Part shown: one piece after another, positions 1 to 5,771 of the stretch | How the letters are laid out: each line of letters starts with the position of its first letter | How positions within the stretch are numbered: position 1 is the first letter of the stretch | Assembly (NCBI GenBank): GCA_030523505.1 | Contig: JAUNIK010000094.1 | Coordinates: 1 to 8,819, forward strand | DNA: 8,819 bases | Source: Prevotellaceae bacterium | GTDB taxonomy: Bacteria; Bacteroidota; Bacteroidia; Bacteroidales; Bacteroidaceae | Direction of reading: 5' to 3' | The notes under the pieces: model-generated | What the model saw: only the letters and a program-made list of their open reading frames with translations | What the model was told of the DNA's origin: nothing | Databases searched by the model: none | Position numbers and translations under genes: made by a program

Positions 1-538
1 CGGTGAGAACCTTATGATACGGTGTCAGATTCTCGATGATGCCACGAGTCTTCACACGGATAATCTTACTCTCGTTGACATGAAACAGTTTCTTCTCCAG
101 TCCTTCGGCAATGGTCAGCACAAAGAGGATGAGCACCACCGCTGTTATCGAGATGACATACATTCCAGCACCGATAGCCAAGCCGATAGCCGCTGTTGCC
201 CATATGCCAGCCGCTGTTGTCAAGCCCTTCACCGAACCTTTCATGTTGATGATGGCACCAGCACCGAGGAAACCCACACCGGATATTACCTGTGCAGCGA
301 TACGACCAGGGTCACCGTTCTTCAGTCCGAGGTATTCCTGCGGGATATATATCGACACGAGCATTGCCAGTGTAGCACCCATACAAATCAGCGAGAAGGT
401 ACGCATACCCGCAATCTGTCCTTTGCGACGGCGCTCCAATCCCACCATCGAACCAAGGATAACACTAAGCAACAGTTTGAATGCGGCACCTAGGAGGTTC
501 ACATTCGGATCGTTTATCAATTCAAGTATATGTTCCAT
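1..538 (-). CDS. MgtC/SapB family inner-membrane protein (3' end cut by window edge)
   Basis: Reading the minus strand from ATG at 538 gives 179 codons that stay open to the window edge, so the C-terminus is missing. The product has the MgtC/SapB core: a Gly-rich helix followed by the signature GLERRRKGQIAGMRT at residues 33-47, then a hydrophobic helix (about 48-65), GVGFLGAGAIIN (87-98) and GLTTAAGIWATAAIGLAIG (105-123), and a last helix (about 126-144). A soluble tail starts at about 145 (EGLEKKLFHV), as expected for the longer MgtC forms with a cytoplasmic regulatory domain. Family members are inner-membrane proteins linked to Mg2+ limitation, membrane potential and F-type ATPase regulation; actual transport is doubtful. 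The start is 26 bp after the stop of the zinc-ribbon gene, so the two are probably co-transcribed. Family call is firm; physiological role is inferred. Confidence 0.95.
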   Translation of the reverse strand, partial: MEHILELINDPNVNLLGAAFKLLLSVILGSMVGLERRRKGQIAGMRTFSLICMGATLAMLVSIYIPQEYLGLKNGDPGRIAAQVISGVGFLGAGAIINMKGSVKGLTTAAGIWATAAIGLAIGAGMYVISITAVVLILFVLTIAEGLEKKLFHVNESKIIRVKTRGIIENLTPYHKVLT

Positions 539-564
539 ATATCGTTTTTTATTATGCTATTTTT

Positions 565-858
565 TCAACACCAAAATTCAGTCTTTCCATCGGCTTTCAT
601 CCTGCCGCCACATTTCGGGCATGAGAAACCATCCCATATTTTCAGATCGTCGCTCATGCAGTTAGGGCACAGTCTTCCAAACTCACTGCCGAACGAGGGC
701 ACAAGCTCTGCGATGACTCCACCGACGGTCAGGTTCTGCACAGTGTGGCAGTTGCTGCACACCAACTGACTGATATGCTGATTGAAGAAGCCGTGGCCGG
801 AATAGACCTCCGCCTCATAGCCACATTTTTGGCAGATATATTTTTGTTTGTCAGCCAT
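565..858 (-). CDS. Small double zinc-ribbon protein, function unknown
   Basis: This is a 97-residue protein beginning MADKQKYICQKCGYEAE. Four CxxC knuckles at residues 9-12, 34-37, 64-67 and 80-83 can make two zinc ribbons (9/12 with 34/37, and 64/67 with 80/83), and the last residue is an extra Cys (FWC). A His pair (H22, H28) lies between the first two knuckles. There is no signal peptide or membrane helix, so it should be cytoplasmic. I chose ATG at 858; an in-frame GTG at 876 would add six residues but sits almost on the expected transcript start. It precedes the mgtC-like gene by 26 bp on the same strand. I do not recognise a named family; a nucleic-acid or protein-binding adaptor role is only a guess from the fold. 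Confidence 0.85.
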   Translation of the reverse strand: MADKQKYICQKCGYEAEVYSGHGFFNQHISQLVCSNCHTVQNLTVGGVIAELVPSFGSEFGRLCPNCMSDDLKIWDGFSCPKCGGRMKADGKTEFWC

Positions 859-886
859 ATCTTCACTTTTCAGCACTTTTCATGTG

Positions 887-894
887 CAAAATTA
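887..894 (-). promoter_or_regulatory. Candidate -7 box for the zinc-ribbon/mgtC unit
   Basis: The minus strand reads TAATTTTG, a match to the Bacteroidetes -7 box TAnnTTTG. It lies 28 bp upstream of the ATG at 858, which would give a leader of about 20 nt. I find no TTTG at the proper distance upstream, so the -33 box is weak or absent. Confidence 0.5.
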
Positions 895-934
895 AACAAT
901 ATTATTGATAATCCCCTCATTCCGGCAGAATTTC

Positions 935-966
935 TTTGGTGATTAGAAAAGAAATCCTTACCTTTG
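935..966 (+). promoter_or_regulatory. Bacteroidetes-type promoter for the secreted two-gene unit
   Basis: TTTG at 935-938, then exactly 20 nt, then TACCTTTG at 959-966: a full match to the Bacteroidetes primary sigma consensus (TTTG, 19-21 nt, TAnnTTTG). Transcription should start near 973, leaving a leader of about 60 nt before the ATG at 1034. It is divergent from the minus-strand promoter at 887-894, with only 40 bp between the two elements. Confidence 0.75.
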
Positions 967-1033
967 TCCTGAAAGACTAAATTTGGCGATAGCGATGGCG
1001 AAGCCGAGTGGATAATTGAAAATTAATATAATA

Positions 1034-1588
1034 ATGAGAAAGATTCTTTTAGCAGCGACGTTGCTCCTTTGCACTCTCGCGGGCATGGCACAGGAGAAAG
1101 TCATCAACATCCAGAAAACCGATGGCACAAACTCGCAGACGCGTGCCGTTGAACTCGATGAGATCAGTTTCCTCACTGTCGAACAGGGCGGTCAGGGACT
1201 TATGGTTAAAACCCTCGGCGGCGAGACTGTGGGAGTGCTCTTTGAAACCAACCCAGTTGTTACCATCACCAATGGCAAACTCCGTGTCAAGTCATCTTTG
1301 GAAACTGTAGAGTTTGAAATCACCGATATCGCCGAGATCACCTTTGGTGATGCTCGTGAATACACCGCCATCACTCCTGTCCATGATTTCTCTTATGTGT
1401 TGCAAGATGGTGGAGCACTTCTCCGTGGCATCCCAGAGGGAGTGAAGCCACGCATATATACCGTCGATGGCCGTAGCATTCCAGCACCGGCTGTTGCTGG
1501 TGGTGAACTGCTACTCAACCGCTCAACCCTCGGTACTGGCGTGTTCATCATCAAAGTAGGTTCGTTCGCAACAAAAATCAAACTCTAA
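1034..1588 (+). CDS. Exported 184-aa protein with KTxxG/ITF modules and a T9SS-like C-terminal tail
   Basis: The product begins MRKILLAATLLLCTLAGMAQ, a clear signal peptide with a likely cleavage after LAGMA. An upstream in-frame TTG at 1016 would add six residues, but ATG at 1034 puts the basic n-region right at the start. The mature part contains two copies of a Bacteroidetes surface-protein motif: NIQKTDG...LDEISF (25-46) and LRVKSSLETVEFEITDIAEITF (split at 83-104). The C-terminus IYTVDGR (141-147), LGTGVFIIKV (167-176), ending KIKL, resembles the 'VYdlsGr...lpkGvYiikv...k' tail used by type IX secretion substrates or attached to surface proteins. It ends 6 bp before the glycoside-hydrolase-like gene, which carries the same N-terminal module, so the two are surely one transcript. 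No catalytic motif is visible. It could be a surface partner or scaffold; the specific function is unknown. Confidence 0.85.
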   Translation: MRKILLAATLLLCTLAGMAQEKVINIQKTDGTNSQTRAVELDEISFLTVEQGGQGLMVKTLGGETVGVLFETNPVVTITNGKLRVKSSLETVEFEITDIAEITFGDAREYTAITPVHDFSYVLQDGGALLRGIPEGVKPRIYTVDGRSIPAPAVAGGELLLNRSTLGTGVFIIKVGSFATKIKL

Positions 1589-1594
1589 ACAACA

Positions 1595-3739
1595 ATGCAA
1601 AAGATTTTCCTTCTTGCCTCAGCCCTTTTGGTTACAACTCACCTCTGGGCACAGCAACCAACAACAATGATCGTTAAAACCACCAATGGTGCTGCCGTCC
1701 GTACCGATGTCAGCCAGGTGGAAAAGATAACCTTCGGCGATGCCACTTTCGAAATCAACAGTTCCGGCGATCGTATCCTCGAGGCCGATGAAATCAGTTG
1801 GTCCGACGACCATCTGCTGCCTTATTTCCTTGAACCGGCAGCCACCGTGCGCTCGCTCGATATGCCCGCAGCCTCACTCAGCGACCCAGAGCGTGTGATG
1901 TTCTGCACCCTGCAGGGCATCATCAACCGCACTCGTCCACGTATCCTCCTCTATAACCACAACGAGGAACCACGCAACACATGGCCTTCTGCCCATACAC
2001 TCCGCGTATCGCCAGTGTCGTCATCTACACCTTATAGTATGGTAGATCTCTTCAAGGACGAGGTGAAAGGTCTTGTGCTCTACAGCACCTCACGCAGCGA
2101 GCACTATGCCAACCTCGCCATCACCATCGCCGGCCTCGATCGTCTGCTTCCTGTAACAGCCGATGTAAAGTCGAAACTCGAGGCTAACGGCATGGATTTC
2201 CCTGTTGTTGTGGATCTCACATCACTCACCATGAACAAGGCTGCCGACATCTACAAGTATCTCTACGACAACTACTGGAGCCGTTGCAACCACCGTCTGC
2301 TCATCAGCGAGCGCCCACTCATTCCTTATGTCCATGACATCGGTGCAGCCGCCGGTTCTGCTTGCGTATATCTCGACCCACGCAACAGTGGCGAGAGAAC
2401 CGTCCTCGATAAGTTCCTTGCCGACCTCACCCCTGGTCGCGACTTCGTCCTCGGCTGGTATCCAGAGGAGCGCTCGGGCATTGGCGAAGCAACAAAGTAC
2501 GGCCTCTCCACCGTTCCTGCCGATTTCTTTGAGAACGCCACCGTCTATACTGCTGTCAAGAAGGATGTGAAGATCTATCCAGTGCCAAAGCGTCCTAAGT
2601 TGGAGAACAAGGTATATGCAACAGTATATCTCAGCGATGGCGACAACATCCAGTATGTGCAGCACGCCATGGCAAAGATCTTTGAACAGTCGGGACGCGG
2701 TAAGATGCCAATGAACTGGACTATCAGTCCTGCCCTTGCCGACATCTCGCCATGCATGCTCAACTACTACTATCGCAAAGCCACCAACAACGACTGCTTC
2801 GTCAGCGGTCCTTCAGGCATGGGCTATGCAATGCCTTACGATGAACTCAACCATAAGTATTACGCATCGCAGCGCGATAAGGAACTGATCACACCTTATG
2901 TTCAACTCTCAAACCGTTATATCGAGAAGTCAGGTCTTCGCGTCATCACCGTATGGGACGACCTCAGTGTTCCTCAGCGCAATGCCTATGCAGAAAACTG
3001 CCATTATCTCTACGGACTCACCGTCAACGATGTTGATGGTACCCGCAGCACAAAGGACTATGGAGGCTGGCTCAGCATCGCACCTCAATATCCTTGGTAT
3101 GAACCAAGTGCAGACGGTGTAGCCAACCATTTCAATCGTGATATCAAGAATTTCGACGGCACAGCACCGATGTTCGTCTCAGGTCAGGTCACAGTATGGG
3201 ATGTAGGTCCCGACAAACTCATCGCCTTGGAAGGCAAACTCGATGCCCTCTCGCCAGGCAATGTCCATGTAGTACGCGCCGACCACTGGTTCAGCTATTA
3301 CAACGAAGCCCACCATCTGCCATTCAACCTCACCCTTATGGAGGACATGGAAATCACCTGTTCGCCGGTCAAGAGCAAGGCACAGTATGCCGCCGACGGT
3401 TCCCCATCGCAGGGATATATCTGGACCTCAAAGGACAGCGACGGAACAGCGTGGGTGCAGTTTGATTTCAAGGAATCGTTCTCTATCAGCCGTTATGTCG
3501 TACGCCATGCCGAGGCAGGCGGTTATGAACCACAGCTCAACACCCGTGACTTCACCATTGAGACCAGTCTCGACGGCACCACATGGACCACAGTAAGCAC
3601 CCATGTAGGCAACACCCAGCCAGTCACTGATGCAGAGGTCACACCTGTCGAAGCCCGTTATGTCCGCATCAATGTCACCGACGGCGGTGCTGACGGAACA
3701 GTCCGCCTCGCCGACATCGAAGTTTACGGCTCGCACTAA
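1595..3739 (+). CDS. GxGYxYP-family putative glycoside hydrolase with C-terminal discoidin (F5/8 type C) domain
   Basis: This 714-residue secreted protein starts MQKIFLLASALLVTTHLWAQ, a signal peptide probably cut after LWA. Residues about 24-52 hold the KTTNG...VEKITFGD module also seen in the preceding gene. The body (about 75-560) matches the GxGYxYP putative glycoside hydrolase architecture: an N-terminal part with CTLQGIINRTRPRIL, the acidic motif YLSDGDNIQY at 345-354, and the name-giving motif as GMGYAMP at 408-414. Residues about 586-713 form a discoidin/CBM32-like beta-sandwich (WVQFDFKESFSISRYVV, then FTIETSLDGTTW, ARYVRINVTD and DIEVYG), likely binding a glycan. Family members occur in Bacteroidetes glycan-use loci, but substrate and mechanism are not established, and no SusC/SusD pair is present here. 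The Asp residues of SDGDN are plausible catalytic or metal ligands (inference). A terminator follows 26 bp after the stop. Confidence 0.88.
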   Translation: MQKIFLLASALLVTTHLWAQQPTTMIVKTTNGAAVRTDVSQVEKITFGDATFEINSSGDRILEADEISWSDDHLLPYFLEPAATVRSLDMPAASLSDPERVMFCTLQGIINRTRPRILLYNHNEEPRNTWPSAHTLRVSPVSSSTPYSMVDLFKDEVKGLVLYSTSRSEHYANLAITIAGLDRLLPVTADVKSKLEANGMDFPVVVDLTSLTMNKAADIYKYLYDNYWSRCNHRLLISERPLIPYVHDIGAAAGSACVYLDPRNSGERTVLDKFLADLTPGRDFVLGWYPEERSGIGEATKYGLSTVPADFFENATVYTAVKKDVKIYPVPKRPKLENKVYATVYLSDGDNIQYVQHAMAKIFEQSGRGKMPMNWTISPALADISPCMLNYYYRKATNNDCFVSGPSGMGYAMPYDELNHKYYASQRDKELITPYVQLSNRYIEKSGLRVITVWDDLSVPQRNAYAENCHYLYGLTVNDVDGTRSTKDYGGWLSIAPQYPWYEPSADGVANHFNRDIKNFDGTAPMFVSGQVTVWDVGPDKLIALEGKLDALSPGNVHVVRADHWFSYYNEAHHLPFNLTLMEDMEITCSPVKSKAQYAADGSPSQGYIWTSKDSDGTAWVQFDFKESFSISRYVVRHAEAGGYEPQLNTRDFTIETSLDGTTWTTVSTHVGNTQPVTDAEVTPVEARYVRINVTDGGADGTVRLADIEVYGSH

Positions 3740-3765
3740 CATTTTGCGGCAGTCCTCCCATATAG

Positions 3766-3809
3766 TAATCCCCGGCACAGTCTCCTGCGTCGGGGATTAG
3801 TTTTTATTT
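3766..3809 (+). terminator. Intrinsic terminator after the secreted two-gene unit
   Basis: TAATCCCCG (3766-3774) pairs with CGGGGATTA (3791-3799), with inner GCA/TGC pairing (3775-3777 with 3786-3788) and a small bulge. TTTTTATTT follows at 3801-3809. The hairpin also lies downstream of the convergent acidic-protein unit but has no U-run in that direction. Confidence 0.85.
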
Positions 3810-3839
3810 GGGGAACAAAGTGGATAGTATTATGCAGTC

Positions 3840-4223
3840 TCAGTCAATCTCTACTTCCATTTCGCAAGCGTAGTAATGATCCTCGTCCAGAGTGATGAAA
3901 TATTCATCTTCGCCCACGTGAAATCCTTCGGCATCTTCCCCGTTCTTTCCGTAGAATGTCATCACTGCAGCGCAGATAATCAACGGTCCTATGTTCAGAC
4001 TGTCAGGATCATTATTCAGATAAGTCTCCAGGTCCGCAGTTTTTTCAAATGTCATCCCCTGCAGATCATCCCAATCCTCATCGCTCTCCAGAAGGCACAG
4101 CATGTTCTTTACTAAAGCATCTTTCTGTTCTTCCGAAGCCTCATTGGCATCGTACAGCACATCTTCACGAGTCTCCACCACAATCTCCGATCGCAGAAAC
4201 TCCACTAGTCCGAAATTCTCCAT
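3840..4223 (-). CDS. Acidic hypothetical protein, 127 aa, with AVMTFYG motif
   Basis: This is a soluble protein with no signal peptide or membrane helix. By my count it has 35 Asp/Glu against 6 Lys/Arg in 127 residues, a net charge of about -29. The C-terminal third reads IICAAVMTFYG (82-92), EDEYFITLDEDHYY (105-118) and an all-acidic end EMEVEID. The AVMT[F/L]YG...[F/Y]IT pattern recurs in the 174-aa protein encoded at 4698-5222, although at a different place in the chain. It is the second gene of a unit: its ATG follows the stop of the 97-aa gene by 52 bp, with a short TGAGG/CCTCA hairpin in the gap. I do not recognise a family. Charge alone would allow a DNA-mimic, chaperone-like or immunity-type role, but nothing shows which. 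Confidence 0.8.
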   Translation of the reverse strand: MENFGLVEFLRSEIVVETREDVLYDANEASEEQKDALVKNMLCLLESDEDWDDLQGMTFEKTADLETYLNNDPDSLNIGPLIICAAVMTFYGKNGEDAEGFHVGEDEYFITLDEDHYYACEMEVEID

Positions 4224-4275
4224 TATGTAATCTTTATTATGTTTTTATTTCTTCAATATCTCTGAGGATAAGACC

Positions 4276-4569
4276 TCAAAATTCTCCTTCATCCTCCTCA
4301 GTCTCGTGCCTTTTAGCAATTGCCTCGGCATAGCCCTTCATGAGAGCCTCAATAACTGCATCTTCCTTTCGTTGCCTTCTCTCCTCGTAAGGACCATGCA
4401 GTCGGCACGCCTCTTTGTAGCCATCCATAAACTCCTCGTGCGAAGGCTCATGATCCCACACCACAGGAGTCGTTTCGGTTTCATCATCAATAATCTTGCA
4501 GAGAACAAAACCATCCTCGTGTTGTTCCACTACATAGATTATTTCTTCGTATTCATCGTAATATCTCAT
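4276..4569 (-). CDS. Acidic hypothetical protein, 97 aa
   Basis: The product begins MRYYDEYEEIIYVVEQHEDG and is predicted to be cytoplasmic. I count 29 Asp/Glu and 11 Lys/Arg, a net charge of about -18, mostly from both ends; the tail is HETEEDEGEF. The N-terminal half looks like a small beta segment (EEIIYVVEQ, GFVLCKII) and the C-terminal half a charged helix (residues about 43-90, with PYEERRQRKEDAVIEALMKG). It is the first gene of the unit, with a consensus promoter 28 bp upstream of its ATG and the 127-aa acidic gene behind it. There is no recognised family, and I see no convincing similarity to its two acidic neighbours beyond composition. Confidence 0.78.
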   Translation of the reverse strand: MRYYDEYEEIIYVVEQHEDGFVLCKIIDDETETTPVVWDHEPSHEEFMDGYKEACRLHGPYEERRQRKEDAVIEALMKGYAEAIAKRHETEEDEGEF

Positions 4570-4596
4570 ATTATCCTTAGTTTTTATTTATATCGC

Positions 4597-4628
4597 CAAA
4601 ATTACAAAAAGCAAATGGAATAACCAAA
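4597..4628 (-). promoter_or_regulatory. Bacteroidetes-type promoter for the 97-aa/127-aa acidic gene pair
   Basis: On the minus strand TTTG (4628-4625) is followed by exactly 20 nt and TAATTTTG (4604-4597), a full consensus match. Predicted start of transcription is near 4590, with a leader of about 20 nt before ATG at 4569. Confidence 0.75.
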
Positions 4629-4654
4629 TGAAAATAAAGAAAATCATTGTAGTG

Positions 4655-4686
4655 AAAAGAGGAACGATACTTTTGTATAGTTCCTC
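4655..4686 (-). terminator. Intrinsic terminator of the 174-aa acidic gene
   Basis: On the minus strand GAGGAAC, one mismatch, ATAC, loop AAAA, GTAT, mismatch, GTTCCTC forms an 11-pair hairpin (4686-4659), followed by TTTT (4658-4655). It starts 11 bp after the stop codon and separates this gene from the next promoter at 4628, so the three acidic genes form two transcription units. Confidence 0.75.
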
Positions 4687-4697
4687 CTCAAATATAA

Positions 4698-5222
4698 CTA
4701 ACCGAACATCTTTTCATCAAGAACATAGAATGTGTCCTCAATGAAGCCCGTCACTTCCTGAGCCTCTGCAAACGCCAGACCAGAAAGGTCCAATGAGTCA
4801 TCATCGCCATAGCATGTACCCAGGAATACATATCCATCAGGCACTTCTGCCTCCTGTCCAGGTTTCATTCCCACAGCCTCGCAATATTGGTCATACAACT
4901 TCTTGCACTCCTCCTCCAAGCGGTCCTTGTCATTGAAATCGACATCATTACAATTACAAGCCTCTGGCTCGAAGTCCTTCGGTTCCCATACATACAACAG
5001 CTTGAAATATTCTGGAATCAAGTAGAAACGCTCACCTTTAAAAGTAATATATTGAGCACTATCGTCCTTCTGCTCAAACGAAGGGAATATCGTGATATTA
5101 TCCCACTCCGGGCCATACAAGGTCATCACCGCCACTGTATTAGCGATCTGGTTCTCGAGCATCTCGTCCCAGCAATTAGCCACATGCTTTGCATCCTCAT
5201 TAAACTTTGCGTAAATTTTCAT
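4698..5222 (-). CDS. Acidic hypothetical protein, 174 aa, with AVMTLYG motif
   Basis: The product begins MKIYAKFNEDAKHVANCWDE and has no signal peptide or membrane segment. I count 38 Asp/Glu against 14 Lys/Arg, a net charge of about -24. Residues 31-37 are AVMTLYG and 58-60 are YIT, echoing AVMTFYG...YFIT in the 127-aa neighbour. A middle segment is Cys-containing (EACNCNDVD, EEECKKLYDQYCEAVG; about 87-117), and a C-terminal stretch runs PDGYVFLGTCYGDDDSLDLSG (about 128-148, cited in part). The Cys spacing does not make an obvious zinc site. It has its own -7 box and terminator, so it is monocistronic. I do not recognise the family; it is probably a real gene because reading frame, promoter and terminator agree and it shares a motif with a neighbour. 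Confidence 0.82.
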   Translation of the reverse strand: MKIYAKFNEDAKHVANCWDEMLENQIANTVAVMTLYGPEWDNITIFPSFEQKDDSAQYITFKGERFYLIPEYFKLLYVWEPKDFEPEACNCNDVDFNDKDRLEEECKKLYDQYCEAVGMKPGQEAEVPDGYVFLGTCYGDDDSLDLSGLAFAEAQEVTGFIEDTFYVLDEKMFG

Positions 5223-5270
5223 AATACCAAAAAATTAAATTATTAATAAATACAATTATCACTCACCCTA

Positions 5271-5278
5271 CAAATATA
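5271..5278 (-). promoter_or_regulatory. Candidate -7 box for the 174-aa acidic gene
   Basis: The minus strand reads TATATTTG, matching TAnnTTTG, 48 bp upstream of the ATG. No TTTG is found at the usual -33 distance. The perfect palindrome centred at 5345 lies about 55 bp further upstream and could be an operator or simply a repeat. Confidence 0.5.
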
Positions 5279-5310
5279 GTAAATATTTTCTTTCTGTGGG
5301 ACATGCTTGA

Positions 5311-5380
5311 ATATTTTTTGGAGAATTTATGATTTTGATTGCGCAGCGCAATCAAAATGCGGAATTCTCTGAAAAAATTG
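5311..5380. repeat. Extended hairpin with a perfect 13+1+13 palindrome
   Basis: The arms ATTTTGATTGCGC (5332-5344) and GCGCAATCAAAAT (5346-5358) are exact reverse complements around a single A at 5345. Outside a small internal loop, GAGAATT (5321-5327) pairs with AATTCTC (5363-5369), and the T-run at 5314-5319 with the A-run at 5371-5377, giving arms of about 30 nt. No U-run follows the hairpin in either direction, so it is not an ordinary terminator. It may be a REP-like or MITE-like repeat, or an operator for the gene starting at 5222. Confidence 0.85.
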
Positions 5381-5417
5381 CTATCCTACTGTTGGCATTT
5401 GTCGTAGACGAAAATAG

Positions 5418-5629
5418 AAAATCATCAATTTCCCTCCACCCTCCACAAATGCTTGTAATCATCTGTAAATCAGTAGGTTATCTTGTGGAGGGACATTTTT
5501 CTTCCTCCACACTTCTTACACACTTGTGGAGGTACAGTGGAGGGACGAAAAAGTCCCTCCACAAGCGGAGAGACTGATAATCAGCGAGTTACGCCGGTTT
5601 GTGGAGGGTGGAGGGAAAATGATGATTTT
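5418..5629. repeat. Nested inverted-repeat element built from GTGGAGGG words
   Basis: The 32-nt outer arms at 5418-5449 and 5598-5629 match as reverse complements at 31 of 32 positions (only position 11 of the left arm differs). Inside, CTTGTGGAGGGAC plus a T-rich tail (5482-5501) mirrors 5547-5565, CCTCCACA (5504-5511) mirrors TGTGGAGG (5525-5532), and GTGGAGGGAC (5537-5546) mirrors GTCCCTCCAC (5553-5562) around GAAAAA. Weaker pairing of CTG...ATCAGT (5463-5474) with 5574-5585 fills the gap. Eight to nine copies of GTGGAGG or its complement occur. It has no coding content. It could be a non-autonomous mobile or REP-type repeat, or a structured RNA; several alternative foldings compete. Confidence 0.8.
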
Positions 5630-5637
5630 GTAAAATT

Positions 5638-5742
5638 GGAATGAGGCGGTGTTCGCAAGTGTGCCTCAGATGAAAGTGCCCAAATGAGGTCATGAAAACG
5701 GTGGAATGAGCACTTCATTTGGGCGGAATAAGGAGTTCATTC
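5638..5742. repeat. Third inverted-repeat module, between repeat element and vsr
   Basis: GCCCAAATGA (5678-5687) is exactly complementary to TCATTTGGGC (5715-5724). TGAGGC (5642-5647) pairs with GCCTCA (5663-5668). GGAATGAG occurs at 5638-5645 and 5703-5710, with its inverse TCATTCC at 5737-5743. The segment lies downstream of vsr and could end that transcript, but no U-run follows the 10-bp hairpin. Confidence 0.6.
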
Positions 5743-5771
5743 CATAGCTTTTGTCTTATGACTCCATAGTT

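Larger units (their letters stand above)
5223..5771. other. 549-bp gene-free stretch filled by three inverted-repeat modules
   Basis: Between the acidic gene's start and the vsr stop I find a -7 box at 5271-5278 and the three repeat modules listed separately. An 82-codon open frame on the plus strand at 5329-5577 runs straight through the palindromes and is not credible as a gene. I see no tRNA or known RNA family by eye. Confidence 0.8.

Noticed and set aside
14..493. Plus-strand open frames across the first 665 bases
   Set aside because: The opposite strand encodes an unmistakable MgtC/SapB protein that reaches the window edge; the plus-strand products look like shadows.
2222..2665. Minus-strand open frame of 147 codons inside the GxGYxYP gene
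   Set aside because: Antisense to a well-supported gene with family motifs; no promoter and no recognisable domain.
5329..5577. Plus-strand open frame of 82 codons in the repeat region
   Set aside because: It runs through the 27-bp palindrome and the GTGGAGGG inverted repeats, has no promoter match upstream, and its composition follows the repeats.
5418..5629. CRISPR array
   Set aside because: The repeated words are in inverted orientation with irregular spacing and no uniform spacers, and there are no cas genes.
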